A stretch of 64,000 nt of DNA, taken from assembly GCA_000416275.1 (NCBI GenBank), contig ASZJ01000160.1, positions 317 to 64,316 on the forward strand. Reading direction: 5' to 3'. A program made the translations under genes and the position numbers. Shown piece by piece: positions 37,500-47,288 of this stretch (position 1 is its first letter; each line of letters opens with the position of its first letter). The stretch is from Osedax symbiont Rs1 (GTDB taxonomy: Bacteria; Pseudomonadota; Gammaproteobacteria; Pseudomonadales; Balneatricaceae). The notes beneath the pieces were generated by a model. It had not been told where the DNA came from and ran no database searches. It worked only from the letters and a program-made list of their open reading frames with translations.

Positions 37500-39323
37500 A
37501 TGCACAGTGAAATATCCCGAGTAACTCAGCGGATAATTGAGCGCAGTACAGACTGTCGCGACGATTATGTAAAGCGCATGCAAGAGGCTCAAGCACAGGG
37601 AGTGCATCGCGGTGTTTTATCTTGCGGAAACCTAGCGCATGGTTTCGCCGCGTGTAACCCCACTGATAAATCGGCGTTGAAAATGACCAATGCAGTGAAC
37701 ATCGGCATAATCTCCGCATATAATGATATGCTATCTGCACATCAACCACTGCAGTTTTTTCCTGAAGTTTTTAAAAAAACCGCGCAGCAGTTAGGCTCTG
37801 TTGCACAGTTTGCCGGTGGTGTGCCGGCGATGTGTGATGGCGTCACTCAAGGTCAGCCGGGTATGGAGTTGAGCTTGTTTAGTCGCGATGTCATCGCGAT
37901 GTCGAGTGCGGTAGGCCTCTCCCATAATATGTTTGATGGCGCCGCCTATTTAGGGGTGTGTGATAAAATAGTGCCCGGTCTGTTAATTGGCGCCTTAAGC
38001 TTTGGTCACTTACCGACTATTTTTGTCCCCGCCGGCCCGATGCCAAGCGGCTTGCCGAACAAAGAAAAAGCCCGCATTAGGCAGCTGTATGCAGAGGGCA
38101 AAGTGGATAGAAAAGCTTTGTTAGAATGTGAGTCCGATTCTTATCACAGTGCTGGTACTTGTACTTTTTATGGCACGGCTAACAGCAACCAACTGATCGT
38201 CGAAATAATGGGTTTGCACCTCCCAGGGTCATCATTTGTCAATCCAGGGACAGCGTTGCGAGATGCTTTGACCAGCGAAGCTTGTCGACGACTGATTAAA
38301 TTAACGCCACAAAACGGCACTTTCACACCTCTGTATAAAATAGTCACAGAATATTCAATCGTCAATGCAGTGGTGGCTTTATTAGCGACCGGCGGTTCTA
38401 CCAACCACACCATGCATTTAATCGCGATAGCTCGTGCTGCAGGGATAATCATTGATTGGGATGACTTTTCCGACTTATCAGCAGTGGTGCCTTTACTGAC
38501 TAGAATTTATCCTAACGGGGATGCGGATATTAACCACTTCCACGCCGCTGGTGGTACTTCTTACTTAGTTAAAACGTTATTAGCCGGTGGCTTTTTACAT
38601 GAAAACGTCACCACCATTATGGGGCAAGGGTTGGCTGCATATACCAAGGAGCCGTTTTTACACGATACTAAGGTGGTGTGGCGTGATGGACCTGAGCAGA
38701 GCTTAGATGCCGATGTACTCACTGATTATCGACAGCCGTTTAATGCAGAAGGTGGGGTGAAGTTATTAACCGGCAACTTGGGGCGGGCGGTGATTAAAGT
38801 ATCTGCGGTGGGGTTGGAGCATCAGGTAGTTCGTGCACCTGCAGTGGTATTCGACGATCAGAATCAAATAGCAGAGCGCTTTAATAAAGGTCAGTTAGAT
38901 AAAGATTTCATCGCCGTGGTGCGCTTTCAAGGGCCTAGAGCAAATGGGATGCCTGAGTTACATAAATTGACCCCATTTTTAGGATCCTTACAGGATCGTG
39001 GGTTTAAAGTGGCACTGGTCACGGACGGTCGGATGTCCGGTGCCTCAGGCAAAGTACCCGCTGCCATACACCTCTGGCCTGAAGCTAGTCAGGGTGGCCT
39101 GCTAGCTAAAGTGCAGGACGGTGATATGTTGCTGCTAAATGCAGTCACCGGAGAGCTTAAACTCGAGGTTACTGAGCGGGAACTAGCGTTAAGAGAAATG
39201 GCGGTGTGCGACTATTCTAAAAGTGCATTTGGTATGGGCAGAGAGCTGTTCTCACCGTTGCGACAGCAAGTGAATTGTGCGGAATTAGGCGCCTCAGTAT
39301 TTACTGACAAGTTTAGTGGCTAA
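37500..39323 (+). CDS. edd: 6-phosphogluconate dehydratase
   Basis: Edd dehydrates 6-phosphogluconate to KDPG using a [4Fe-4S] cluster (IlvD/Edd family). The 607-residue length is normal. Seen: [37 protein letters not shown] (cluster Cys), [29 protein letters not shown] (cluster Cys), [16 protein letters not shown] and [25 protein letters not shown] precedes the ATG. It is followed by a dead glk and a mutarotase gene, the remains of a Pseudomonas-like edd-glk operon. Confidence 0.97.
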   Translation: MHSEISRVTQRIIERSTDCRDDYVKRMQEAQAQGVHRGVLSCGNLAHGFAACNPTDKSALKMTNAVNIGIISAYNDMLSAHQPLQFFPEVFKKTAQQLGSVAQFAGGVPAMCDGVTQGQPGMELSLFSRDVIAMSSAVGLSHNMFDGAAYLGVCDKIVPGLLIGALSFGHLPTIFVPAGPMPSGLPNKEKARIRQLYAEGKVDRKALLECESDSYHSAGTCTFYGTANSNQLIVEIMGLHLPGSSFVNPGTALRDALTSEACRRLIKLTPQNGTFTPLYKIVTEYSIVNAVVALLATGGSTNHTMHLIAIARAAGIIIDWDDFSDLSAVVPLLTRIYPNGDADINHFHAAGGTSYLVKTLLAGGFLHENVTTIMGQGLAAYTKEPFLHDTKVVWRDGPEQSLDADVLTDYRQPFNAEGGVKLLTGNLGRAVIKVSAVGLEHQVVRAPAVVFDDQNQIAERFNKGQLDKDFIAVVRFQGPRANGMPELHKLTPFLGSLQDRGFKVALVTDGRMSGASGKVPAAIHLWPEASQGGLLAKVQDGDMLLLNAVTGELKLEVTERELALREMAVCDYSKSAFGMGRELFSPLRQQVNCAELGASVFTDKFSG

Positions 39324-39330
39324 CTTAGAG

Positions 39331-39370
39331 CTGAATCCTTGACCTCAAAGTGGATACAGAGTGTAAGCTA
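39331..39370 (-). repeat. R1 element end fragment
   Basis: CTGAATCCTTGACCTCAAAG and then GATACAGAGTGTAAG match the R1 tip in inverted orientation with several changes. It lies immediately after the edd stop. The other half cannot be recognised. Confidence 0.5.
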
Positions 39371-39504
39371 CATTTTTTACGTGAGCTAAAAAATTTTAAC
39401 AGCAAGCATAGATTTGTTTTGCATCCGTTAAATAAGATCCTCCATCCATGCATAAAATCTATAGCTGCAGTGATTATATTTTTAACTGCTACCATCGGGG
39501 AATA

Positions 39505-39890
39505 AGATTGAGTTTTTACGCTTTACGTAGGTGACACCAATGCACGCTTTGCGCTAGTGGGAAAAGGCAGTGTCAATTTGCAATGTATCGCAGTACTGCG
39601 CTGGATGATAGCGATGTCATAGCAGTGCAAAACTCCCTACTTTTGGCCAAGTGTTGGGGGTTGTTACTGGTGATATGGTGTTAGCTCAAGGGGCGAGAGA
39701 TGGGGTTTATTTATGCGGTGGTATCCTACCGCGTATCCGAGAGTTTTTATTAAAGAGTCCATTCAAGTAGGCAATGCTCAACCAAGGGCGCTTTGAAACC
39801 TATTTAGCACAAGTGCCGGTTTGGTTATGTGATGCAGATTATCCGGGGTTGCTAGGAGCAGCTGCGGCATTGAAAGTGCAACCCCATTAA
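39505..39890 (+). pseudogene. glk: Glucokinase remnant
   Basis: Only parts of an ATP-dependent glucokinase of about 320 residues remain. An N-terminal phosphate-binding piece reads YVGDTNARFALV, with the usual GDxGGTNAR shortened by two residues. After a large internal deletion a piece resembling VNLYRxxxAL appears only after a frame change. The C-terminal part then runs GDMVLAQGARDGVYLCGGIL, an in-frame TAG replaces a probable Gln, and GRFETYLAQVPVWLCDADYP and GLLGAAAAL follow to a TAA. It lies where glk follows edd in Pseudomonas. It cannot make an active enzyme. Confidence 0.88.
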
Positions 39891-40002
39891 AGGGTATAGA
39901 CAATACTTGTGGATAAATTCAATAATATGAGACCTCTCAATATTTACTGACCGCTTAAAAACATCCAACTTACAGATTTAAAAATCACTGACTGGAAAAC
40001 TT

Positions 40003-40953
40003 ATGCCCATAAAATTTACTGATTTTGCACTTGGAATTCATGAAATTCGCTGGTTGGATAGAGAGGTTTGGTTAATTGTTCAGCCGTGGGGAGAGTTAGT
40101 CGTCGCTAAGTTGGGTGCGCAAATACTGCACTATCAACCTAAACAGCAACAGCCAGTTTTTTGGATAAATTCGGATGCACAGCTAGCTGGCTTGAAATCC
40201 ACGGGCCTTAAACATGCAGCGCAGCCAAGTGCTTCGATCATCACCGATAAAATAAAGCCTATGCGTGGTGGAGTTCCGCTGTGCTGGCCATGGTTTGGGC
40301 TGCATCAGCAAGACAGCACACAGCCTCAACATGGGGTGGCACGGATCTCACAGTGGCAGCTAACCTCCCATACTCTGAATGATAGTGTCAGTGATGCTGC
40401 AGTATTTTCTTTCACGCCAGTGTCTCTTGAACCTTTTTTGCTCGGGGAGAAAAGTTCGCCAACTACTGAGTTTGCGTTACAGTTTGAGATTAGCGTTGCG
40501 GAAAACTATCTGCAAATGCGCTTAATTACTAACAATATTGGTGATCGACCGCAGCAGCTCACACAGGCGATTCACAGCTATTTTTTAGTCGGGGATTGTG
40601 CGCAACTGCAAATTAAAGGTCTGAGCGGCTGTGATTATTTTGATAAATTAGACAACAATATTTTAAAGCGGCAAACGGCTGAACTTGATCATATAGGTGC
40701 CATTGATAATATTTATCAGCATACTGGTCAAGTGACAATTGTCGATCCGCTGTTACAGCGTGAAATCCAGATCAGTAAAAAATACAGCGGCTCTACGATT
40801 GTTTGGAACCCAGGAGCCGAAGCTAAAAAAATCGATATTTTAGAGGGTGGTAAACGCTTTATCTGTGTCGAAGCCGGTAATACAGTTTTTGAAAAGTTGT
40901 TGGTTAATCCCGGTGAATCCGTTGAAATAGTGCAAGAAATCACTGTTATCTAA
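40003..40953 (+). CDS. D-hexose-6-phosphate mutarotase (YeaD-like)
   Basis: A 316-residue aldose-1-epimerase-fold protein, most like glucose-6-phosphate 1-epimerase (YeaD), which interconverts alpha and beta anomers. Motifs: MRGGVPLCWPWFG, QPQHGVARISQWQL with the catalytic His region, AIHSYFLVGD and TIVWNPGAEAKK near the C-terminus. Located after the edd-glk position, it would feed beta-glucose-6-phosphate to Zwf. It is intact although the preceding glk is not. Confidence 0.9.
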   Translation: MPIKFTDFALGIHEIRWLDREVWLIVQPWGELVVAKLGAQILHYQPKQQQPVFWINSDAQLAGLKSTGLKHAAQPSASIITDKIKPMRGGVPLCWPWFGLHQQDSTQPQHGVARISQWQLTSHTLNDSVSDAAVFSFTPVSLEPFLLGEKSSPTTEFALQFEISVAENYLQMRLITNNIGDRPQQLTQAIHSYFLVGDCAQLQIKGLSGCDYFDKLDNNILKRQTAELDHIGAIDNIYQHTGQVTIVDPLLQREIQISKKYSGSTIVWNPGAEAKKIDILEGGKRFICVEAGNTVFEKLLVNPGESVEIVQEITVI

Positions 40954-41163
40954 GCTAATAGCCGCGTCGTTGAGTCGTCTGGGTAAGATTTGTCAAATAT
41001 TGATTGGTCATCAGGAAGTGAAGAGTGTCGATTTTCAAACTATCTCTCTTGCCCGTTTAGAATCAAACCAATACTGATATTAGCAGTCTTCATCCTTGCG
41101 CTAGTCAGGTGATGCTTTGTATCATCTTAAATCCCAATTGCGGAATTTCCGGAGGTAAGATAA

Positions 41164-42399
41164 CTAAGTTTTACTAGGCCCTACAATAAAGCGCATTTGT
41201 TCGTTGGCCCAGATAACAGATTGATGATATAGCTCTGGTACTTTGTTTTGATCAATTCCAAGTTGTGATAGTTCTTTAGTAGCATCTTCCCAGCGAGTCA
41301 TTTCATAACATTTCACAATATTGATCAATTGGGATAGCTCACCTTCGTCTTTAATTAAAGCATTTTTTATGTCACTTGAAAGCGGCAACTTATCCATCGC
41401 CGACTCCATGCTATCACCTAAAATAGCATCAATTAAAGATAACATTCCTGTTAAAAATGCCATTGAAGTGTCCTGCAGTTTACCATATTGAATCGCCAGC
41501 CCTTCGGCAAATTTAGCTCGGGCTAATGACAGAGCCATGAGTTCCGGAGGTTTTCCCTCGCTGGTTTCTGCAGTAAATAATATAGCTACAAATTTTTGCA
41601 GCTCTTTTTTACCTAAAGTAATAACCGCTTGTTTAATAGTTGAAATTTCTGCTCTACGACGGAAAAACGGAGAGTTAGAATAACGTAATAATTTATAGGA
41701 TAAGTTAATATCTAATTCAAAAACTTTAATGATTTTTGGGAAATCTAAATCTATTTTACTGGACTCATACAGTAACTCAGATAAGCTGAATTGGGCTGGT
41801 GTTAAGGTTTTTGCTTTAATCATTTCAGGTTTTGAGAAAAAATATCCTTGGTAATAATCAAAGCCTAATTCCATTGCTGTATTAAACTGTTCATGAGTTT
41901 CAACTTTTTCCGCCAATAATTTAATATGAGGAAAGTTTTTAATCGCGGCGATAATTTTTTTAATGGTTTCTAGAGAGGTATCTAAAAAATCAATTTTTAT
42001 TATATCAATCAATGGATAAAAATGGCGCCAAACTGGCTGATGAATATAATCATCAAGAGCAATAACATAACCTAATTTTTTTAAGGTTTTACAATGAGCT
42101 AATAGCCGTTTACCAGGTTTGACTGTTTCTAAAATTTCGATCACTAGTTGTGCTGGAGGAACAAGTTGAGGATAACCTTTCTCAATGGTTTCAAGAGTGA
42201 AGTTTATAAAAGCAGGTTTACTACCCGAAAAATCACTCATTGAAAAATCGAATTGACTAGCCGCTACTATTTTTGAGGTAGCTTCGTCACCATCAATATC
42301 AGGAAAAACATTGATAATGCTATCCCTAAATAATAACTCATAGGCAAATAAATTTTGATCTCTATCTAAAATTGGTTGTCGAGCAACATGAAAAAACAT
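41164..42399 (-). CDS. EAL-HDOD signalling protein
   Basis: A 411-residue protein of the YuxH/CdgJ type: an N-terminal degenerate EAL domain (FHVARQPILDRDQNLFAYELLFR, VIEILETVKP, IALDDYIHQP, LLAEKVETHEQF) and a C-terminal HDOD domain (FELDINLSYKLLRYSNSPFF, ISTIKQAVITLGKKELQKFV). The EAL half lacks the full catalytic set, so phosphodiesterase activity is doubtful; relatives tune motility or c-di-GMP-linked behaviour as adaptors. Monocistronic, converging with the mutarotase gene. Confidence 0.88.
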   Translation of the reverse strand: MFFHVARQPILDRDQNLFAYELLFRDSIINVFPDIDGDEATSKIVAASQFDFSMSDFSGSKPAFINFTLETIEKGYPQLVPPAQLVIEILETVKPGKRLLAHCKTLKKLGYVIALDDYIHQPVWRHFYPLIDIIKIDFLDTSLETIKKIIAAIKNFPHIKLLAEKVETHEQFNTAMELGFDYYQGYFFSKPEMIKAKTLTPAQFSLSELLYESSKIDLDFPKIIKVFELDINLSYKLLRYSNSPFFRRRAEISTIKQAVITLGKKELQKFVAILFTAETSEGKPPELMALSLARAKFAEGLAIQYGKLQDTSMAFLTGMLSLIDAILGDSMESAMDKLPLSSDIKNALIKDEGELSQLINIVKCYEMTRWEDATKELSQLGIDQNKVPELYHQSVIWANEQMRFIVGPSKT

Positions 42400-42515
42400 C
42401 GTAAAATCAACCCATCATTAATATATAACTATATGGTAGCAGAAATAGGACAAAAAATATTTATATAAACTCTGTTCGTATTAGCAGGCTTAGCTTTATC
42501 GAGCAAACCTCGTCA

Positions 42516-42583
42516 ATATTTTAATTCCACTGTAAAACCAATACCTTATACTCTGTATTTACTTTGAAGTCACGGATTTAGGT
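42516..42583 (+). repeat. R1 element, right half
   Basis: AATTCCACTGTAAAACCAAT, then CACTT-type tip GAAGTCACGGATTTAGGT. Only the right half is present, in the spacer upstream of the EAL-HDOD gene. Confidence 0.7.
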
Positions 42584-42643
42584 ATGAAATATATTGATTA
42601 GCCATCAAGTTCCGCTAGCTTAATAGGTCAATTAGTTAATTCT

Positions 42644-42934
42644 TGAGATCTCTACATAACCCCTGAAAGCTCCAGTAGGTCTTGGTTAAATGTTCTGCAA
42701 AATTTACTTATCACACCGCTCGAATTATTTATTGCAACTTTTGATTTAACCTATTCATCATAGCCTAGGTAGCACTGAGGCATCATTGGACTGGTTCGAA
42801 TCGAAAGTATCTATTCCGCTAAAACAGGTCGTCCGAACTATCCACTCTTGACGCATTATAGAAGCTTGTCACTGGGTATATGGTACCGTTTATCAGGTGT
42901 TCAATTGGCTCAATGTTTATATGCAGAGGTCTCT
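42644..42934. mobile_element. Degenerate element with R2-like ends
   Basis: TGAGATCTCTACATAAC (42644-42660) and TATATGCAGAGGTCTCT (42918-42934) match the two ends of the R2 MITE at about 13 and 14 of 17 positions, in the correct inverted arrangement. The interior does not resemble R2 and no transposase is recognisable. No target duplication remains. It could be a decayed full-length relative or chance. Confidence 0.35.
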
Positions 42935-43085
42935 GTTTCATAACTTTTTCCATCTTGAACTCACCGCTAGAGTAGCAGAAGTGCTGCTTTGGGCCGTATT
43001 CGAAGCCAATTAGTTGAACATAATCTATGGGTAAAGCTTTTAGAGGAAATAAACCGTCAGCTTGAATAGCAGAGTTTTTCAACAA
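42819..43085 (-). CDS. Hypothetical small open frame
   Basis: An 88-codon frame with a TTG start (MLKNSAIQADGLFPLKALPID...). It has no recognised domain, signal peptide or membrane segment. Its last third overlaps the right end of the degenerate element above, where the end motif reads as QRPLHI. It lies in an 855-base stretch full of repeat pieces, and could be a fragment of a larger destroyed gene. Weak support. Confidence 0.2.
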   Translation of the reverse strand: MLKNSAIQADGLFPLKALPIDYVQLIGFEYGPKQHFCYSSGEFKMEKVMKQRPLHINIEPIEHLINGTIYPVTSFYNASRVDSSDDLF

Positions 43086-43093
43086 TTACCTTA

Positions 43094-43256
43094 AACCTGA
43101 AGCAGTGATTTCACTGCACCACATAGCACAAGCTCTTGATTCTACAGGGTTAGAAAAATACCCGCTGAATCTATGGGTGCAGCTAGAATATTTCAATTCC
43201 ACTATAGAACCTATATCTTATACTCTGTATTCACTTTGAAGTCACGGATTCAGGTT
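43094..43256 (+). repeat. R1 element, full copy
   Basis: A 163-base copy with both ends: AACCTGAAGCAGTGATTTCA on the left and CTTTGAAGTCACGGATTCAG plus GTT on the right. Interior blocks shared with other copies include AGCTCTTGATTCTACAG, CCGCTGAATCTATGGGTGCA and TTTCAATTCCACT. The stop codon of the hybrid kinase is formed at its right edge. Confidence 0.88.
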
Positions 43257-45987
43257 AAATATGGTTGACAGATCTGTTATTACTAGGGTTTATCTTGGGG
43301 TTTTTTTCAAGTTTCGTATCGTTGCCACTTGAATTTTGCACTATTCTTACTAATCTAGATAAACACTGCCAAGTATTGCGAACGTCTTGCCGCTTTAGCA
43401 TATTTTGTAATTCAATGCTGGTTAACTCCACTTCGGGTAATTCGTATAATCCTGCTAAACCAACTAATTGGTGAGCAATGCTGCGCATTTTAGGAAAGTC
43501 TGTGAGTGTAAATGAGATTTGTAGCAAGTGTAATAAGCGATATAGCTCTTTATTTAAAACACTCTGATCTAAATTATAATCGCTGATGTTCGTTGCTGGA
43601 TGCTCTGCTTGCAGGCTGGGAAAGCACTCCGTTGACTTTATCACCGATTGTTTGTTTTTGGTTAGCTTTCTAATCTGCGAGATTAGCTCCACATCATTAA
43701 TGGGTTTGAGTACAATACAGTTGCTACCGGCATCCACTATTTTTTGATGATCTTGAGCAATAATATTTGCGGTCAACGATATAATTGGCATCTTGCTATT
43801 AAGTCGGATGATTTTGGTCGTTTCGAAGCCGTCCATTACCGGCATATGTATATCGATAATGGCTAAATCAGGGTTATGCTCTGCTATTAGTGCTAGCGCC
43901 TCTTTACCATTTGAAGCTATATAAGATTTTATATTGTGTTTGGCTAAAATTTTGGAAATTAGGATTTGGTTAAATTTATTATCTTCTGCCACAACCACAG
44001 TGATCTCCATACCTATAGTAGAATACTCAGGGGTGATCGGTGGCAGATTCTTATGCCCAATCTCACCTGCGATGATAGTTTCAGGTCGGATTGGCTTGTT
44101 GATCACTGAAATAATACTGGGTAAAATTGGCTGCGGGTGACCGTTTGGTAGTGCAAAGGTAATTACTTTATGCTCGTTGGTTAATAGTGGAAGGATGGTA
44201 TTGATTAACTCATTTTTAGTATCGGTTGATTTTATGCCGATGATTAAATGCTGATAATCGGGAAGGAGTTTGATTAAATCGTCAACATTAGATACCGACT
44301 TGTAATCATATTTTTTTCGTTCTAACATTAGGGCAATCGAGCGTCTTGAATGTTGGTGTCCATCATAAATAAGTATTGGCTTATGGTCAGTAGCTCTCAC
44401 CTCTTTCTCAGTAATATCGATATTTTTTAAGGTCGGTATTTGCAAAGTGACATTAGTTCCCCTGCCTTGTTTTGAATATATTTCTAGTTTACCGCCCATT
44501 AGTTTAGTCAATGTTTTGGCAATGACTAAACCTAGGCCTGATCCTCCAAAGCGGCGTGTGATTGAAGTGTCGGCCTGTACGAAAGCTTTAAATAACTTAT
44601 TCAATTGCTCTTCAGAAATACCAATTCCGGTATCAGTAACACTGATAATAATCAGTGATTGATGAGTGCTGATATGTTGAATATCTGCACTGATAGCCAC
44701 GGAGCCGCTATCGGTAAACTTTATAGCGTTAGAGACTAAGTTAGAAATTATCTGCTTAAAGCGAGTTGGATCACCTTTGATATCGTAAGATCGACCATTA
44801 CTGCTGACCAAGGATAGTTCTAGGCCTTTTGAGTGAGCCATAGGTGCTTGCATTTCTAAAATATCAAGTATTGCGGTTTCTATATTGAAATAAATTTTCT
44901 CTAAAATAATCGCATTTTTCTGTAGTTTAGAATAATCTAAAATGTCGTCAATGATCGAGAGTAGTAATTGCGAAGTGTGGTTGATGATACGGATTGGTTC
45001 CGCCTGTTCGTCGGTAAGGTTGGTCTCTTGTAGTATTTTGGAAAAGCCGAGTACTGAGGTTAAAGGAGTTCTTAATTCATGACTCATTCTCGCTAAGAAC
45101 TGATCTTTGGCTTGGTTTGCTTCAACTTCTTTTTCTTTAGTGACTTCTAGTGTTTCGTTCTGTTGTTCCAAGTGATGCATTGCTGATTGCAGACGACGGG
45201 TAGCACTATCTACACGCGTTTCCATATCTGTATTCGACACTTTGACACGCATCGCCATTCTGTTAATGCCATCGGCGAGAGCGTGTAATTTCCCCGCGTG
45301 AGATTCTCGTGCTCTGGCATCAAAGTTTCCTCTTTGAAACGCCTCTACCACTGAAGTTATTTCAGAAATGGGGGTCATTATTTGTCTTGCAAAGCGGCTG
45401 GCGAACCAAAACGAAAAGAACAATATTCCAACTATCGCAGCAATAAAACTAAGAATGAGATCCAGATTTCGTTTAATTGCAGACTCTTCTGAGATTACAA
45501 TCAATACCCAGCCAATGATTATTTTATCATTTGACTTTCGTCTTACATTATTAAATAGGGAGGGAGCTAGAATTTTTGTTGAAATTGGCTGCACGAAATA
45601 CCAGTGTGAGCCGCTGTGATAAATAGAAGGTGAAGTGGGCTTTAAGTCTAAAGAGAAGTTTTGGCTGCGGGTTAGTACTTTATATCTAGTGTCCAAAAAA
45701 ATAATATCAGCTATATCTTTTATTCTAAGGGGCATCAAACTGAGTTTTTCCAGCTCTGTAATATCATGGTTAACAATAGCTTGAGGAGAGTTTTCAGCAA
45801 TTAATCTAGCGATTGTTTGCCCCTGTTGAATTAACATATTTTTACTATATGAAGTCTGTAACCAAATTAAATAAATACTTAAAATAAGAGACAGTAATAC
45901 TAAAGGTAATAGAGTGACGATCAGTATTTGTTTATTTAGTCCTGAACTTGAATTCTCCAGTATTTTCAATCTACTGACCCCTAACAT
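43255..45987 (-). CDS. GacS/BarA-like hybrid sensor histidine kinase
   Basis: A 910-residue tripartite sensor. Membrane helices lie at about 20-44 and 176-198 around a periplasmic domain. HAMP is near 195-250 and a coiled coil near 255-295. The kinase H-box is FLARMSHELRTPLT (His303) with GDPTRFKQIISNLVSNA, TDTGIGI and GGSGLGLVIA. A degenerate receiver-like region (about 536-640) lacks acceptor motifs. A true receiver follows (VVVAEDNKFNQ, Asp712 in IIDIHMPVMDGFE, KPI), then an HPt-like domain with His839 in AHQLVGLAGLYEL. The architecture matches BarA/GacS, which activates small regulatory RNAs through UvrY/GacA. The C-terminus ends at a repeat element. Confidence 0.9.
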   Translation of the reverse strand: MLGVSRLKILENSSSGLNKQILIVTLLPLVLLSLILSIYLIWLQTSYSKNMLIQQGQTIARLIAENSPQAIVNHDITELEKLSLMPLRIKDIADIIFLDTRYKVLTRSQNFSLDLKPTSPSIYHSGSHWYFVQPISTKILAPSLFNNVRRKSNDKIIIGWVLIVISEESAIKRNLDLILSFIAAIVGILFFSFWFASRFARQIMTPISEITSVVEAFQRGNFDARARESHAGKLHALADGINRMAMRVKVSNTDMETRVDSATRRLQSAMHHLEQQNETLEVTKEKEVEANQAKDQFLARMSHELRTPLTSVLGFSKILQETNLTDEQAEPIRIINHTSQLLLSIIDDILDYSKLQKNAIILEKIYFNIETAILDILEMQAPMAHSKGLELSLVSSNGRSYDIKGDPTRFKQIISNLVSNAIKFTDSGSVAISADIQHISTHQSLIIISVTDTGIGISEEQLNKLFKAFVQADTSITRRFGGSGLGLVIAKTLTKLMGGKLEIYSKQGRGTNVTLQIPTLKNIDITEKEVRATDHKPILIYDGHQHSRRSIALMLERKKYDYKSVSNVDDLIKLLPDYQHLIIGIKSTDTKNELINTILPLLTNEHKVITFALPNGHPQPILPSIISVINKPIRPETIIAGEIGHKNLPPITPEYSTIGMEITVVVAEDNKFNQILISKILAKHNIKSYIASNGKEALALIAEHNPDLAIIDIHMPVMDGFETTKIIRLNSKMPIISLTANIIAQDHQKIVDAGSNCIVLKPINDVELISQIRKLTKNKQSVIKSTECFPSLQAEHPATNISDYNLDQSVLNKELYRLLHLLQISFTLTDFPKMRSIAHQLVGLAGLYELPEVELTSIELQNMLKRQDVRNTWQCLSRLVRIVQNSSGNDTKLEKNPKINPSNNRSVNHI

Positions 45988-46187
45988 AAAATTTTGATCT
46001 ACTCGTAATTGACTATTCTATGTAATTAAATGGTTGAGTGGGTAATCTTAATTAAGCCATTAGTTAAGAGGCTGAGCGGCCGGCGTTGTTTTTGTAAAAG
46101 CATTAACTATAACTGCTTAGTGATTGGCTGATGGTAAAGCTATCAAATTCCACTAGAGATAAAAATTTATAGCGCTTAACCATGTTC

Positions 46188-46317
46188 TTGAATCAGTGAC
46201 TTCACGGCACCACATAGCGCAAGCTCTTGATGCTACGGGTGCAGTTAAGACTTTACAATTCCACTGTAAAACCAATATTTCACACTCAGTATTTACTTTG
46301 AAGTCACGGATTCAGGT
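46188..46317 (+). repeat. R1 element, internally deleted
   Basis: A 130-base copy: TTGAATCAGTGACTTCACGG on the left, GAAGTCACGGATTCAGGT on the right. About 30 interior bases (from CTACAG to CTATGG) are missing compared with the full copies. Confidence 0.82.
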
Positions 46318-46593
46318 TAGATTAAATTAATCACCTGTAATCAATTTTATTATAGCTACTATATTTATAGTACACATATTGCTGATTTCACACACAAATC
46401 CTTGATTGATAGGCCAGCGTCAAGTGAGCCGCAATGGTTTTTTATTGCGGGTTACCTTTTAACAACCGATTAGCTAGCAACAGAGCAGAGTCTTAGCTAC
46501 TTAACGGTTGCATGCAACGCTCACTAATTTTAATTTAAAAACGGAACCGTAACCAAACAGGGCTAATTGTTCGAGGTGCTGGATACTAGGTCA

Positions 46594-46753
46594 CTGAATC
46601 AGTGACTTCACTGCAGCGCGTAGCGTAAGTTCTTGGTTATTCGTCGGTTATACAAACATCCACTGAACCTATGGGTGCAGTTAAGATATTTGATTTCCAC
46701 AGTAAGACCAATATCTTACACTCTGAATTCACTTTGAAGTCACGGATTCAGGT
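46594..46753 (+). repeat. R1 element, full copy, downstream side of fds operon
   Basis: A 160-base copy with both ends (CTGAATCAGTGACTTCACTG and TTTGAAGTCACGGATTCAGG). It is in opposite orientation to the copy at 53638-53801 on the other side of the formate dehydrogenase operon. Confidence 0.85.
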
Positions 46754-47082
46754 AGGTGTTGGTCATTTCAAATAACTACCTCTAATCGTGATAAAATCGA
46801 GCAAGCGGGACGCTTGCAGTAGGTATCTGGTTTTAGATGGGAATTAATTAGCATGGTAAGTGTAAATCAAGTGGGTTAGAAAGAGAGATGTTTCTAAACA
46901 GTGCTATGTCCTTAGTGGTTATAATTGACAAATGTAGAGTAGCCCTGATCTATAAAAATTCTCTGAATAGGTGAGAACTGTCGTATCAGACGTAACTACC
47001 TCTCCCTTTATAGAGGGAGATATAATTCTCCTCTCGCAGCTTTCGGCTTTTGATATCCACAGCGGTGCTTTTAAATGCATAG

Positions 47083-47288
47083 AGAGACCTTTGCATAACG
47101 TTGCGATCGAAGATAAGAGCAGGCAAAAACCGGCGAGATAGCGGAGTTAGTATGCCCCTCACTTTGGGTACAGTGTGCCCCTCTTTAATGGGCATTACTG
47201 GTGTAAATGAGCATATTGAGCCGGTTTTTAACGCCGTATTACCGAGCGCAGTTATCATACCCTCTGGGTAAGTTATGCAAAGGTCTCT
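47083..47288 (+). mobile_element. R2 MITE copy 1, IS5-like ends
   Basis: A 206-base non-coding element with perfect 17-base terminal inverted repeats, AGAGACCTTTGCATAAC and its complement at 47272-47288. It is flanked on both sides by TAG, a 3-base target duplication of the kind made by IS5-family enzymes. Inside are two units of a 21-base repeat (around TATGCCCCTCACTTTGGGTA) and subterminal arms AAAAACCGGC / GCCGGTTTTT. It abuts fdsD; the fdsD stop uses its last base. Confidence 0.88.

Larger units (their letters stand above)
45988..47082. other. Gene-free repeat-rich spacer
   Basis: About 1.1 kb between the hybrid kinase and fdsD with no credible gene. It contains two R1 elements, a 7-bp hairpin GCAAGCG-GGA-CGCTTGC (46801-46817) and a stem CCGCAAT / ATTGCGG (46429-46450) with a T-rich loop. 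A loose match to the GATGGGAGCTAA repeat lies at 46830-46846. Confidence 0.6.

Noticed and set aside
46429..46450. Intrinsic terminator for the hybrid kinase region
   Set aside because: The stem is good but the T-run is in the loop and no gene reads into it from either side nearby.
46986..47258. 90-codon minus-strand frame
   Set aside because: It is mostly the interior and end of R2 copy 1 read through into the fdsD flank; no domain or ribosome site. Its C-terminal part may be the former fdsD readthrough, noted under findings.
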